Shown here piece by piece: positions 55,216 to 63,917 of a stretch of DNA of 64,000 bases. The notes beneath the pieces were generated by a model. It was not told where the DNA came from. It worked only from the letters and a program-made list of their open reading frames with translations, and did not search any database. A program made the translations under genes and the position numbers. Source of the DNA: Betaproteobacteria bacterium HGW-Betaproteobacteria-1 (GTDB taxonomy: Bacteria > Pseudomonadota > Gammaproteobacteria > Burkholderiales > Methylophilaceae); contig PHCX01000004.1 in assembly GCA_002842435.1 (NCBI GenBank), forward strand, positions 306,209 through 370,208, in the 5' to 3' direction. Every line of letters begins with the position of its first letter. Position 1 is the first letter of the stretch.

Positions 55216-56175
55216 TCAAGGGTTCGTGTCGGAATGAAAACCGGTCTCACCCGGCCCCGGTCTGGCCGGTGGTTTGCCGAGCAGCAGGCTCTGCGGATGT
55301 TGCTCCAGACTGTCAAGCAGTTCGCTGAATTGTGTCAGGTCGCGGTTCATGTGCCGTGTCAGTTCGTGTATGCGCGGCAATGTTTCATCATTGAGCGTAT
55401 GACTCAGCTGCCGGCTGTCTTTTCCGATTTCCTGCGCCATGCTGCGGAACTCCCTGGCAGTTTCGTTCAGTTCGCCCAGTAAAGGGTGAGCGGCATCGGC
55501 GGTTTTTTGCATGCTGCTCAGTGTCTCGCTCAGCATGAGCTGGTTCTGTTCGGACGCCATGTTGCCCATGCGTTCGAAAGTGGTCGAAGCGGTGTTCAAT
55601 AGCGGTTCCAGCTTTCTGGAAGCCAGTTCAAGATTGGTCAGCGTCTGATTGAGTTTTTCATGGTCCATGCTGTTCAATAGTTGATTGGCGGTGCTGGCTA
55701 GTGCATTGCTGCTCTCCAGCAGTGTTTCTATCTGGGTGATGAGCTGCGGGCCGTCATCCAGCAGTTTGTCCATCATCGAAGGATGCAGGGGAATTTCGCC
55801 GCCCACGGCGAGCATGGGCACGCTGCTGTCTTCCGTGTCGTCGAGGTCGATGAAGGCGAGTCCGGTAACACCCTGCATGCGCAGCTCGGCATGACTCTGC
55901 TCGCTCAGGCGAAGTTCGTCGATGACGCGGATGTCGATGCGGATAACGTTTCTGGCCGTTTGATCGAGACGGATGTTGGTTACCTTGCCGACATTGACGC
56001 CGCGGTATCTGACTGTCGATTCGACGCTGAGTCCGGTGACTGGCTGGCTGGAGACTACGGTGTAGTTGGCATTCTGCCGGTGGTCGCCGCTCAGCCACCA
56101 GAAGGAAAGCAGCAGGGCGAGGCCGAGCAGCAAGGTAAAAAGTCCGACGGCGATAGCGTAGGTGCGATTTTCCAT
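55216..56175 (-). CDS. MlaD/MCE-domain substrate-binding protein
   Basis: 319 residues: an N-terminal transmembrane helix (about 7-28), one MCE domain (about 38-115; VTGLSVESTVRYRGVNVGKV, RMQGVTGLAFIDL) and a long alpha-helical C-terminal region (about 140-300), longer than E. coli MlaD (about 183 residues) and likely forming a periplasmic tube or coiled coil. Binds lipid between the permease and the lipoprotein. Confidence 0.92.
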   Translation of the reverse strand: MENRTYAIAVGLFTLLLGLALLLSFWWLSGDHRQNANYTVVSSQPVTGLSVESTVRYRGVNVGKVTNIRLDQTARNVIRIDIRVIDELRLSEQSHAELRMQGVTGLAFIDLDDTEDSSVPMLAVGGEIPLHPSMMDKLLDDGPQLITQIETLLESSNALASTANQLLNSMDHEKLNQTLTNLELASRKLEPLLNTASTTFERMGNMASEQNQLMLSETLSSMQKTADAAHPLLGELNETAREFRSMAQEIGKDSRQLSHTLNDETLPRIHELTRHMNRDLTQFSELLDSLEQHPQSLLLGKPPARPGPGETGFHSDTNP

Positions 56176-56179
56176 GTGT

Positions 56180-56962
56180 CTATTGTGCCCTTTCCATGCG
56201 CGTACTGATATCGTGGAAGAAATTATTGACGAAGGGATGATCGACTGCGCCCAGTTCGCTCAGTGCGCAATCGGCGACGATCTGCTTGTCTGCCAGCACG
56301 GCGACACGGTCCGCCATCTGCGCCAGCGTGTCGAGGTCGTGGGTAACGAAGAGCACGGTCAGCCCCAGTGTGTGCTTGAGTTGCTTGATCAGTTCGACGA
56401 ATTTCTTGCTGCGGTCCGGGTCCAGGCCGGCGGTCGGTTCGTCCAGTACCAGCAGTTCCGGTTCCAGCGCCAATGCCCGCGCAAGGCCGACGCGCTTGAT
56501 CATGCCGCCGGAGAGTTGTGCCGGCAGTAGCAGGCCATGCTTGGGTTCCAGTTCGACCAGCGATAGTTTGTGCATGACCAAACGGCAGATGGTTTCCTCG
56601 TCGAACTGCTTGAGTTCGCGCAGGGGGAAGGCGATGTTGTCGTAGACGGAAAGCGCGGAGAACAGGGCACCCTGCTGGAACAGCATACCCAGACGGTTCA
56701 TCAGGCGCTGCTGCTTGAGGCGATCGACTTCGTGCAGGTTTTCGCCGAACAGGAAGATTTCTCCCCGCGTCGGCACTGTCAGCCCGACGATGTGGCGCAG
56801 CAGCGTGGTCTTGCCGCTGCCGGAGCCGCCGACCAGTGCGACGATCTGGCCCGAGTGCACCTGCAGGTTGAGGTTCTGATGAACCACGTTGTCGTCGAAC
56901 ACGGTCCATACCTGACGCGCTTCGCAGACGATGTTGTCGCGGTCGGATGCGGGCGTGCTCAT
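56180..56962 (-). CDS. MlaF-type ABC transporter ATP-binding protein
   Basis: 260 residues. Walker A VGGSGSGKTTLLRHIVG, signature LSGGMIKRVGLARAL (Mla-type GGM), Walker B LLVLDEPTAGLDP, and the switch His in LFVTHDLDTL. Powers lipid movement with the MlaE-type permease, whose gene overlaps it by four bases. Confidence 0.94.
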   Translation of the reverse strand: MSTPASDRDNIVCEARQVWTVFDDNVVHQNLNLQVHSGQIVALVGGSGSGKTTLLRHIVGLTVPTRGEIFLFGENLHEVDRLKQQRLMNRLGMLFQQGALFSALSVYDNIAFPLRELKQFDEETICRLVMHKLSLVELEPKHGLLLPAQLSGGMIKRVGLARALALEPELLVLDEPTAGLDPDRSKKFVELIKQLKHTLGLTVLFVTHDLDTLAQMADRVAVLADKQIVADCALSELGAVDHPFVNNFFHDISTRMERAQ

Positions 56963-58074
56963 ATGCCGATGCCTCTGGTCAGGATGGCGAACTGTGCGTC
57001 GATCAGGATGACGGCAGTGATGGCGGTGACCACCGAACTGGTGGTGCTCATGCTAAGGCTCTCCGTGTTGGGTTTGACGCGCAGGCCGAAATGGCAGGCG
57101 ATCAGGGTGACGACAAAGCCGAACAGCAGGCCCTTGATCAGGCTCAGGGTCAGGTTGACCGGTTGCACGACGGTCGGCAGGTATTCGAAGAAGAAGCGGA
57201 AGCTGATGCCAAGCTCGATATTGGCCGACATTGCGCCGCCAAGCAGGCTCCAGGCTGAGGTCCACAGCACCAGTAGCGGGGCGACAAAAGTCAGGCCCAG
57301 CACCTTGGGCAGCACGACGCGCAATATGCGTGAGATGCCCATGGTGGTCAGCGCGTCGATTTCCTCGGTGACGCGCATGACGCCGATCTGCGCCGTCATG
57401 GCCGAACCCGAGCGCCCGGCGACCAGCACTGCCATCAGCATCGGCCCCAGTTCACGGATGATGCCAAGGCCGAGGATGTTGACGATGAAAATGTCGGCAC
57501 CGAATGCGCGCAGCTGCTTGGACATCAGATAACCCAGCGCGATGCCGATCATGAAGCCGAGCAAGGCGCTGATGGGCAGGGCGGTGACGCCGCTTTTGTA
57601 GATATTGGCGCTGAACTCGCGTAGCGGGAATTCCCTGGGTCGCCGCAGGACATAGAAGATTTCCATGAACAACAGGCCAAGCAGCTGCATGAAATCGCGC
57701 AGATGTGCGATAAATTCAAAAGTTGTTTTGCCGAGGCTGGCAAGCGGTCCCATCAGGTCTGGCTGTTTGCGTACGCGGATGGAGGTGTCGAGGCGGCCCA
57801 GCATGTCGAAGACTTTGCGCTGTTCGTCGGTCAGGTTGATGCGGTTGTCGATTTTTGCGCCCCAGCCTGCCCATAGTACGGCAGCGGCGGCGGTGTCGAG
57901 TTGTTCGACTTGTTGCAGGTCCCAACTGGTAAAGGGGTCGGAGAAATAGGGCGCGAGCGAGGTTTTCAGGGCAGCGAAATCGTTCTCCAGCGAACGCAGT
58001 GACCATTGGCCATGCAGCCGTATGTGCGGACGGCCCTGTTGGTCCAGTTCGATGTGAAAACTTGCTGCCGCCAT
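56959..58074 (-). CDS. MlaE-type permease fused to an N-terminal STAS-like domain
   Basis: 371 residues. Residues about 1-100 resemble a STAS domain (IRLHGQWSLRSLENDF, LDTAAAAVLWAGWGAKID), the role filled by separate MlaB in E. coli. Then the MlaE permease (FIVNILGLGIIRELGPMLMA, VAGRSGSAMTAQIGVMRVTE, EIDALTTMGI). First gene of the operon permease-ATPase-MCE-lipoprotein, which probably maintains outer-membrane lipid asymmetry. Confidence 0.93.
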   Translation of the reverse strand: MAAASFHIELDQQGRPHIRLHGQWSLRSLENDFAALKTSLAPYFSDPFTSWDLQQVEQLDTAAAAVLWAGWGAKIDNRINLTDEQRKVFDMLGRLDTSIRVRKQPDLMGPLASLGKTTFEFIAHLRDFMQLLGLLFMEIFYVLRRPREFPLREFSANIYKSGVTALPISALLGFMIGIALGYLMSKQLRAFGADIFIVNILGLGIIRELGPMLMAVLVAGRSGSAMTAQIGVMRVTEEIDALTTMGISRILRVVLPKVLGLTFVAPLLVLWTSAWSLLGGAMSANIELGISFRFFFEYLPTVVQPVNLTLSLIKGLLFGFVVTLIACHFGLRVKPNTESLSMSTTSSVVTAITAVILIDAQFAILTRGIGI

Positions 58075-58094
58075 CCGTTTCCCCTTTCCGGTCG

Positions 58095-58124
58095 ATTATA
58101 CGCAGTGCTTTTGCTTTAGGACAA
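58095..58124 (-). promoter_or_regulatory. Probable promoter of the lipid transport operon
   Basis: Minus strand: TTGTCC (58124-58119), an 18-base spacer, and TATAAT (58100-58095), about 20 bases before the permease ATG. Facing it on the plus strand, another TATAAT at 58144-58149 may be the -10 of the yjbQ gene. Confidence 0.55.
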
Positions 58125-58203
58125 CTGCCGGGGCGAGGCGCGGTATAATCCAAGTTATTCTATTAAAACAACATTCGAAATCATTTTTGGAGAAATCGGC
58201 AGC

Positions 58204-58623
58204 ATGAAAAGCTATCGCAAGGAACTCTGGTTCAATGCACCGGCCCGCATGGCCTTCATCAACATCACCGGCGATGTGGAGCAATGCCTGCATGAGTCCG
58301 GCGTCAAGGAAGGTTTTGTGCTGGTCAATGCCATGCATATCACGGCCAGTGTATTCATCAACGACGATGAATCCGGCCTGCATCACGATTATGGCGTCTG
58401 GCTGGAGAAGCTGGCGCCGCATGAGCCTGTCAGCGGCTATCACCATAACCGTACTGGCGAGGACAATGCCGATGCGCACATGAAGCGGCAGGTCATGGGC
58501 CGCGAGGTGGTTGTGGCCATTACCAACGGCCGGCTGGATTTCGGCCCGTGGGAGCAGATTTTCTATGGGGAGTTCGACGGCCGTCGCAAGAAGCGCGTGC
58601 TGGTGAAGATTATTGGTGAATAG
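58204..58623 (+). CDS. yjbQ: YjbQ/UPF0047 family protein
   Basis: 139 residues covering the whole UPF0047 fold: [20 protein letters not shown], the metal/active-site histidines in HHDYGVW and [20 protein letters not shown], and the end [20 protein letters not shown]. The E. coli member has weak thiamine-phosphate-synthase activity; the physiological role is unclear. Ends six bases before the U32 gene. Confidence 0.92.
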   Translation: MKSYRKELWFNAPARMAFINITGDVEQCLHESGVKEGFVLVNAMHITASVFINDDESGLHHDYGVWLEKLAPHEPVSGYHHNRTGEDNADAHMKRQVMGREVVVAITNGRLDFGPWEQIFYGEFDGRRKKRVLVKIIGE

Positions 58624-58629
58624 ATAGTG

Positions 58630-59976
58630 ATGAAAATACCTGAATTACTCGCCCCGGCTGGGGATCTGGATCGCATGCGTACAGCGTTTGACTATGGGGC
58701 GGATGCAGTTTATGCCGGCCAGCCGCGCTACAGTCTGCGTGTGCGCAACAACGGTTTCGGCATGGCCGAGCTGGCGGAAGGCATCAACGAGGCGCATCGG
58801 CGCGGCAAAAAATTCTTTGTGGCAAGCAATATTGCGCCGCACAACAGCAAGGTCAAGACCTATATGGCCGACATGGAGCCGGTGATCGCCATGCAGCCGG
58901 ATGCGCTTATCATGTCGGATCCCGGCCTTATCATGATGGTGCGCGAAAAATGGCCTGAGATGCCGGTGCACTTGTCTGTGCAGGCCAATACCGTGAATTA
59001 CGCTACGGTTAAATTCTGGCAGCATCTCGGCCTGTCGCGCGTGATCCTGTCGCGTGAACTGTCGCTGGATGAGATCGAGGAGATCCGCCAGCAATGTCCG
59101 GACATGGAGTTGGAAGTCTTTGTTCATGGCGCACTCTGCATCGCCTATTCAGGCCGTTGCCTGCTTTCGGGTTACTTCAATCACCGCGATCCGAACCAGG
59201 GCAGTTGCACCAACTCCTGTCGCTGGGATTATAAAGTGCATGATGCGTCCGAAGATCCTGCCGGCGTCATTCGTCTCAATGAGTTCGATTTCAAGGCCGA
59301 GATGGAAAAATCCAGCCTGTCGGAATGCGGCAGCATGGTCCGGCACCCAGAGGCGGACAAGGTTTACCTGATCGAGGAAAAAGGCCGCCCGGGAGAACTG
59401 CTACCGATCATGGAAGACGAGCACGGCACCTACATCATGAACAGCAAGGACCTGCGGGCGATTGAGCATGTGGAGCGGCTGATGAAGATCGGCGTCGATT
59501 CGCTCAAGATCGAGGGCCGCACCAAGTCACGCTACTATGTGGCGCGCACTTGCCAGACCTACCGCAAGGCTGTGGATGACGCGCTGGCCGGACGACCGTT
59601 TGACCTCAGTTTGCTGGGCGAACTGGAGAATCTGGCGAACCGCGGCTATACCGATGGTTTTTATCAGCGCCACCATACCATTGACCATCAGAACTACATG
59701 CAGGGTCATTCGAAGTCCAATCTCAGTCTTTATGTCGGCGATATCATTGGCTACGATACCGAGCGCGGATTGGCTGATATCGCAGTCAAAAACCGCTTTG
59801 CCCTGGGTGACCGTTTGCAGATCATCCAGCCGGAAGGCAATCGCGAGATTGTGGTGGAATCCCTGTTTGACAAGAAAGGCCAGCCGGTGAGTGAGGCAGC
59901 CGGCAGCGGTATCTTTGTTCGTTTGCCGATGGCGGCCGGGGATTTCCAGAACGCCATGGTGGCGCGCTATTTGTAA
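58630..59976 (+). CDS. trhP: U32-family protein, TrhP/YegQ-type tRNA hydroxylation protein
   Basis: 448 residues from ATG 58630 (a GTG three bases earlier is also in frame). The U32 signature LEVFVHGALCIAYSGRCLLS and the following Cys-rich HRDPNQGSCTNSCRW are intact, as are KIPELLAPAGDLDRMRTAFD at the start and SLKIEGRTKSRYYVA. E. coli TrhP (YegQ) acts in prephenate-dependent hydroxylation of uridine-34 in tRNA, probably through an iron-sulfur cluster; the name peptidase is historical. Confidence 0.92.
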   Translation: MKIPELLAPAGDLDRMRTAFDYGADAVYAGQPRYSLRVRNNGFGMAELAEGINEAHRRGKKFFVASNIAPHNSKVKTYMADMEPVIAMQPDALIMSDPGLIMMVREKWPEMPVHLSVQANTVNYATVKFWQHLGLSRVILSRELSLDEIEEIRQQCPDMELEVFVHGALCIAYSGRCLLSGYFNHRDPNQGSCTNSCRWDYKVHDASEDPAGVIRLNEFDFKAEMEKSSLSECGSMVRHPEADKVYLIEEKGRPGELLPIMEDEHGTYIMNSKDLRAIEHVERLMKIGVDSLKIEGRTKSRYYVARTCQTYRKAVDDALAGRPFDLSLLGELENLANRGYTDGFYQRHHTIDHQNYMQGHSKSNLSLYVGDIIGYDTERGLADIAVKNRFALGDRLQIIQPEGNREIVVESLFDKKGQPVSEAAGSGIFVRLPMAAGDFQNAMVARYL

Positions 59977-59982
59977 GTGGAT

Positions 59983-60041
59983 CCCCGATCAAGCAATCGT
60001 TCTGGCTTCGCCTGAAGCTGCAAGTGATCTCCTGATCGGGG
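59983..60041. repeat. Nested hairpin between trhP and the CBS gene
   Basis: CCCCGATCA (59983-59991) pairs exactly with TGATCGGGG (60033-60041) and encloses GCTTC-GCCT-GAAGC. It lies 3' of both convergent genes without a T-run. Downstream there is a 12-base direct repeat TGAATTATTGCC twice in tandem (about 60046-60070). Confidence 0.55.
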
Positions 60042-60062
60042 CTATTTGAATTATTGCCTGAA

Positions 60063-60497
60063 TTATTGCCCTTGAATGTAGCTTTCCAGTTGCTGTATCA
60101 GAAACTGCTGATAGGCAATGGTTTCCTTCACCAGGTCGCCGATGGAAAGTATGCCGATGACCCGGTCATTTTCAACGACAGGCAAGTGACGGATGCGCTT
60201 GCCTGACATCAACTCCATGCACTCGTCCGTCAGTTGGTCCGGGGTAACGGTGATGACCTTGGTCGACATCACCTCGGAAATCCTGGTCATCCTGGAGGTT
60301 TTGCCTTTCAGCGCAACTTCGCGGGCGTAATCACGCTCTGAAAAAATGCCGGCGAGGTGGCCGCTATCATCAAGCACGACCAGCGCGCCAACATGTTTTT
60401 CCGCCATGATCGTCAAGGCATCGAAAACATTGGTCTCGGGTGTAACAGAAAGCGTCTCATAGCCCTTGGCGTCAAGCAGTTGTCTAACGGTTTTCAT
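60063..60497 (-). CDS. CBS-domain pair protein
   Basis: 144 residues made of two CBS motifs (about 8-65, GALVVLDDSGHLAGIFSERD; 75-130, IRHLPVVENDRVIGILSIGD) plus a C-terminal helix. Stand-alone CBS pairs bind adenine nucleotides; this RDYAREVALKGK type is widespread in betaproteobacteria. No partner domain. Divergent from the MarR gene. Confidence 0.92.
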   Translation of the reverse strand: MKTVRQLLDAKGYETLSVTPETNVFDALTIMAEKHVGALVVLDDSGHLAGIFSERDYAREVALKGKTSRMTRISEVMSTKVITVTPDQLTDECMELMSGKRIRHLPVVENDRVIGILSIGDLVKETIAYQQFLIQQLESYIQGQ

Positions 60498-60596
60498 GTG
60501 CTCCTCCGTTTTGTGTCTTTTTTATGGCAGTGCTTGTTATGGCAATGCTTGTTGAAAATATACACCTGTTTTAACAGCGACTAAAATTCATGTTGC

Positions 60597-60624
60597 TTGA
60601 CATAGTTAGTTAGCTAACTATAAT
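60597..60624 (+). promoter_or_regulatory. Strong promoter with embedded operator, marR-type gene
   Basis: Consensus TTGACA (60597-60602), a 16-base spacer and TATAAT (60619-60624). The spacer holds the dyad ATAGTTAG-TTAG-CTAACTAT (arms 60602-60609 and 60614-60621). The same 8-4-8 geometry and 7 of 8 arm bases recur at 61161-61180. Transcription should begin near 60631, only about four bases before the ATG, so the mRNA is nearly leaderless. Confidence 0.75.
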
Positions 60625-60634
60625 GCAACTAATC

Positions 60635-61141
60635 ATGTTGCAACTTCGTGACCTTCCAACCAAAGAGACGCTGAAGAAATTCGCGCAGCGATATCCGCAA
60701 GCGGATATCAGCGCGGTTTCCGCCTTCCTGCATCTGCTGCGACTGGCGACCGATCTGTCATTTGCCCTGGATGCGTGTCTCAGTCTTCATGGCCTGTTGC
60801 AGGGGCGCTGGTGGGTGCTGATATTGTTGATGCGGGAAGAAAACCTGACTTCGACGCCTTCAGCCCTTGCTGAAAAAGCTGGGGTGACGCGTGCCACCAT
60901 GACCGGCCTGATCGACGGTCTTGAGCGTGACGGACTGGTCGAGCGTCTGCTGGATTCGCGCGACAGACGCAGCGTTTCGGTCAGGCTGACTGCCGCTGGT
61001 CAGTCCAGACTGGATCAGGTGATGCCGGACTATTACAGACGCGTGCACGATTGCATGGCAGGTCTGGACGAGAGTGACCGTGAACGTTTGCATGAGTTAT
61101 TGAATCTGATAGGCAGCGGTATAGAGGCTTTCAATCAATAA
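60635..61141 (+). CDS. MarR-family transcriptional regulator
   Basis: 168 residues from ATG 60635; an ATG at 60623 lies within the -10 box and is excluded. The winged helix is clear: GRWWVLILLMREENLTSTPS, LAEKAGVTRATMTGLIDGLE, RDGLVERLLDSRDRRSVSVR with the DxR wing, and flanking dimer helices. Probably a repressor of its own gene and of the DUF4440-DMT pair, as both promoters carry the same dyad. Inducer unknown. Confidence 0.93.
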   Translation: MLQLRDLPTKETLKKFAQRYPQADISAVSAFLHLLRLATDLSFALDACLSLHGLLQGRWWVLILLMREENLTSTPSALAEKAGVTRATMTGLIDGLERDGLVERLLDSRDRRSVSVRLTAAGQSRLDQVMPDYYRRVHDCMAGLDESDRERLHELLNLIGSGIEAFNQ

Positions 61142-61160
61142 GGCCGAATTTTTTACCCAT

Positions 61161-61180
61161 ATAATTAGGTGACTAATTAT
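61161..61180. promoter_or_regulatory. MarR operator upstream of the DUF4440 gene
   Basis: ATAATTAG-GTGA-CTAATTAT: perfect 8-base arms, 4-base spacer. It overlaps a TATAAT (61160-61165) and matches the dyad in the marR promoter in geometry and in 7 of 8 bases per arm. Confidence 0.75.
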
Positions 61181-61208
61181 CAAATTAACCATAACCAAGG
61201 AGTTTCAA

Positions 61209-61589
61209 ATGCAGAACCAGGAAATCAAAGCCATCATTCTTGATATCAACACGCGTTGGGATGCTGCATTCAACAGCAAGCAGCCTGCTCAAGTGGCCGC
61301 GCTGTATGACAATGATGCGACTGTGCTGCCTGCCGGCGCTGCGCAGGTTTCAGGTGCAGCTGCCATTCTGGATTTCTGGACCAACACCATTGCGCAAGGC
61401 ATCATCGACCACAAAATCGAAATGTTGGAAGTAGGGGTTGATGGTAATCTGGCGTTTCAGCGCGGGCTTTGGAGCGCGGCAGTTGTCAATGCAGAAGGCC
61501 AGCGCCAGACATTCAGCGGCAATCTGCATGTGCTCTACAGACGTCAGGCCGATGGCAGCTGGAAGGCACTGACACACATCTGGAATTAA
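61209..61589 (+). CDS. SgcJ/EcaC-type DUF4440 (SnoaL-like) protein
   Basis: 126 residues, one NTF2-like fold: NTRWDAAFNSKQPAQVAALY, DATVLPAGAAQVSGAAAILD, FQRGLWSAAV and a final WKALTHIWN. Members include polyketide-tailoring and stress-linked proteins; the substrate is not deducible. Good ribosome-binding site AAGGAG. The MarR dyad in its promoter and the DMT exporter 24 bases downstream suggest a small inducible detoxification unit (inference). Confidence 0.88.
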   Translation: MQNQEIKAIILDINTRWDAAFNSKQPAQVAALYDNDATVLPAGAAQVSGAAAILDFWTNTIAQGIIDHKIEMLEVGVDGNLAFQRGLWSAAVVNAEGQRQTFSGNLHVLYRRQADGSWKALTHIWN

Positions 61590-61613
61590 GCTCAATCAAC
61601 TAAAGGATTCACC

Positions 61614-62528
61614 ATGCCCTGGTCCTCAAACAAGTTTCGTGCAGTAGCGGCGCTCTTGCTGCTCTCCGTGCTATGGGGGTACAACTGGGTAGTGATGAAG
61701 AATGCGCTGGTGGATGCCGGGCCTTTTCAGTTCGGGGCCCTGCGCAATCTGTTGGGTGCGCTTTGTCTACTGGGTTTGATACTTGTCCTGCGCAGGCCGA
61801 TCAGGCCGAAGGAGATTCCGACGCTCATCGTGCTGGGATTGCTGCAGACCAGCGGTTTTACCGGCCTCATTATCTGGGCGCTGGTGGAAGGGGGGGCCGG
61901 AAAGACGGCGGTGCTGACTTACACCATGCCATTCTGGGTCATGATCATGGCCTGGCCGCTGCTGGGCGAGAAGATACAGGGCAGCCAATGGCTGGCAGCC
62001 CTGCTTTCGGTCATGGGCATATTGTTTATCCTCGATCCGCTGCATCTCGGCACGGACCTGTTCAGCATGGTCTTGGCCGTGCTTGCCGGCATCAGCTGGG
62101 CGCTGGCTGTGATGCTGGCAAAAAAACTGCATCAGCGTACGCCGGAACTGGACCTGCTCTCACTGACTGCATGGCAGATGCTGTTCGGTTCGCTGCCGAT
62201 CGTCGTGGCGGCCTTCATCGTGCCGGCACCGCCCATTGACTGGACACCCTACTTCATCGGCGCAGTAATCTATAACGCCGTTTTCTGCAATGCGCTGGCC
62301 TGGCTGCTCTGGCTTTATGCTCTGCAGCGGCTGGAGGCGGGTGTGGCCAGTATGGTTACTCTGCTGGCGCCTGTCATCGGTGTGCTGGCGGCCTGGTGGG
62401 AACTGCAGGAGCAGCCGAGCCATGGCGAGTTGTGGGGCATACTTTTCATTCTGGCCTCGCTCGTCATTATCTCGATCCGCGGCATGAGGCAGCATCAGAA
62501 AATCGATCCGGCAATGGCGCAGGAGTGA
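61614..62528 (+). CDS. EamA/DMT-family transporter
   Basis: 304 residues with ten hydrophobic helices in two EamA halves (about 10-140 and 150-290). Typical segments: VLWGYNWVVMKNAL, FGALRNLLGALCLLGLILVL, TYTMPFWVMIMAWPLLGEKI, WLLWLYALQRLEAGVASMVT and LLAPVIGVLAAWWELQE. Probably a metabolite or drug exporter in one operon with the DUF4440 gene. Confidence 0.92.
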   Translation: MPWSSNKFRAVAALLLLSVLWGYNWVVMKNALVDAGPFQFGALRNLLGALCLLGLILVLRRPIRPKEIPTLIVLGLLQTSGFTGLIIWALVEGGAGKTAVLTYTMPFWVMIMAWPLLGEKIQGSQWLAALLSVMGILFILDPLHLGTDLFSMVLAVLAGISWALAVMLAKKLHQRTPELDLLSLTAWQMLFGSLPIVVAAFIVPAPPIDWTPYFIGAVIYNAVFCNALAWLLWLYALQRLEAGVASMVTLLAPVIGVLAAWWELQEQPSHGELWGILFILASLVIISIRGMRQHQKIDPAMAQE

Positions 62529-62583
62529 TGCCGTCCTGATATGCTAAAATCACGCGTATTTTAGACAGCTATCAGGGTAAAAA

Positions 62584-63312
62584 ATGGCAGGACATTCCAA
62601 GTGGGCCAATATTCAGCATCGCAAGGGTCGTCAGGATGCGAAGCGCGGCAAAATCTTTACACGTTTGATCAAGGAAATCACGGTAGCAGCCCGCATGGGC
62701 GGCGGTGATGTGGCAACCAATCCGAGGTTGCGCATGGCGGTGGATAAAGCCAAAAGCGAATCCATGCCGAAAGACAATATCGAAAACGCCATCAAGCGTG
62801 GTTCCGGCACACTGGAAGGCGTCAATTACGAGGAAATCCGTTACGAAGGCTATGGCATTGGTGGTGCTGCCGTCATGGTTGATTGTCTGACCGACAACAA
62901 ACAGCGCACGGTCGCCGATGTGCGTCATGCCTTCAGCAAGTTTGGCGGCAATCTCGGCACAGATGGTTCGGTTGCTTTCATGTTCAAGCACTGTGGCGTA
63001 ATTCTGTTTGAGCCGGGCGCGAATGAAGATCAAGTGATGGAAGTTGCTCTGGAAGCCGGTGCGGAAGACATCGTCACCGATGAAGATGACGGCAGCATCG
63101 AAGTCATCACCCAGCCCAACGATTATCAGGCAGTGAAAGATGCGCTTGAGGCTGCAGGTCTCAAGCCTGCGCATGGCGAAGTCACCATGCGTGCTGCTAC
63201 TGATACGGTCTTTACCGGCGACGATGCAGTCAAAATGCAGAAGCTGCTGGATGCGCTGGACGACCTCGATGATGTGCAGGAAGTTTATACCTCGGCCGTC
63301 ATAGAAGAGTGA
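62584..63312 (+). CDS. yebC: YebC/TACO1-family protein
   Basis: 242 residues. [20 protein letters not shown] and [20 protein letters not shown] are the family N-terminus; three-domain length. Named a transcriptional regulator, but homologues also aid translation of difficult (e.g. proline-rich) stretches. Standing directly before ruvC is the common arrangement; its stop overlaps the ruvC GTG by four bases. Confidence 0.95.
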   Translation: MAGHSKWANIQHRKGRQDAKRGKIFTRLIKEITVAARMGGGDVATNPRLRMAVDKAKSESMPKDNIENAIKRGSGTLEGVNYEEIRYEGYGIGGAAVMVDCLTDNKQRTVADVRHAFSKFGGNLGTDGSVAFMFKHCGVILFEPGANEDQVMEVALEAGAEDIVTDEDDGSIEVITQPNDYQAVKDALEAAGLKPAHGEVTMRAATDTVFTGDDAVKMQKLLDALDDLDDVQEVYTSAVIEE

Positions 63313-63854
63313 CCGCAATCCGCATTCTTGGCATTGACCCGGGCCTGCGTCAGACAGGCTTCGGCGTTATCGAAAAGACTGGCGAAAAACTGCACTACAT
63401 CGCCAGTGGCACGATCAAGACCACGACCGGCAAGGGTGCGGATATCGAAGACCTGCCAAGCCGGTTGAAAATCATATTGGACAGCCTGTTCGAAGTGATT
63501 GATACCTATGCGCCGCAGCAGGTTGCCGTCGAGAAAGTCTTTGTCAATGTTAATCCGCAGTCCACGCTGCTGCTCGGTCAGGCACGCGGGGCTGCTATCA
63601 GCGCAGCCGTTATCCGTAATCTTACGGTGGCCGAATATACAGCACTGCAAGTCAAGCAGTCGGTCGTCGGCAACGGCCATGCGGCCAAGGAGCAGGTGCA
63701 GGAGATGGTCAAGCGTCTGCTGAAACTGCCGGCCACGCCAAGCCCGGATTCTGCCGATGCACTGGCTTGCGCCATCTGCCATGCGCATGGCGGTCAGGGC
63801 CTGGGAAAATTGGCGACAGCAGGTTTTCGTGTGCGCGGCGGTAGGCTAATATAA
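63309..63854 (+). CDS. ruvC: Holliday junction resolvase RuvC
   Basis: Endonuclease cutting Holliday junctions with RuvAB. 181 residues, GTG start within the end of yebC. Acidic active site: Asp in [14 protein letters not shown], Glu in VAVEKVFVN, and the Asp pair region [18 protein letters not shown]. Confidence 0.95.
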   Translation: MTAIRILGIDPGLRQTGFGVIEKTGEKLHYIASGTIKTTTGKGADIEDLPSRLKIILDSLFEVIDTYAPQQVAVEKVFVNVNPQSTLLLGQARGAAISAAVIRNLTVAEYTALQVKQSVVGNGHAAKEQVQEMVKRLLKLPATPSPDSADALACAICHAHGGQGLGKLATAGFRVRGGRLI

Positions 63855-63917
63855 GCGCATGTCTGCGATTGCCCCCATCTCTCCGAATTCGCCAATTTCA
63901 TTCTCGAGAAAGCTCCC

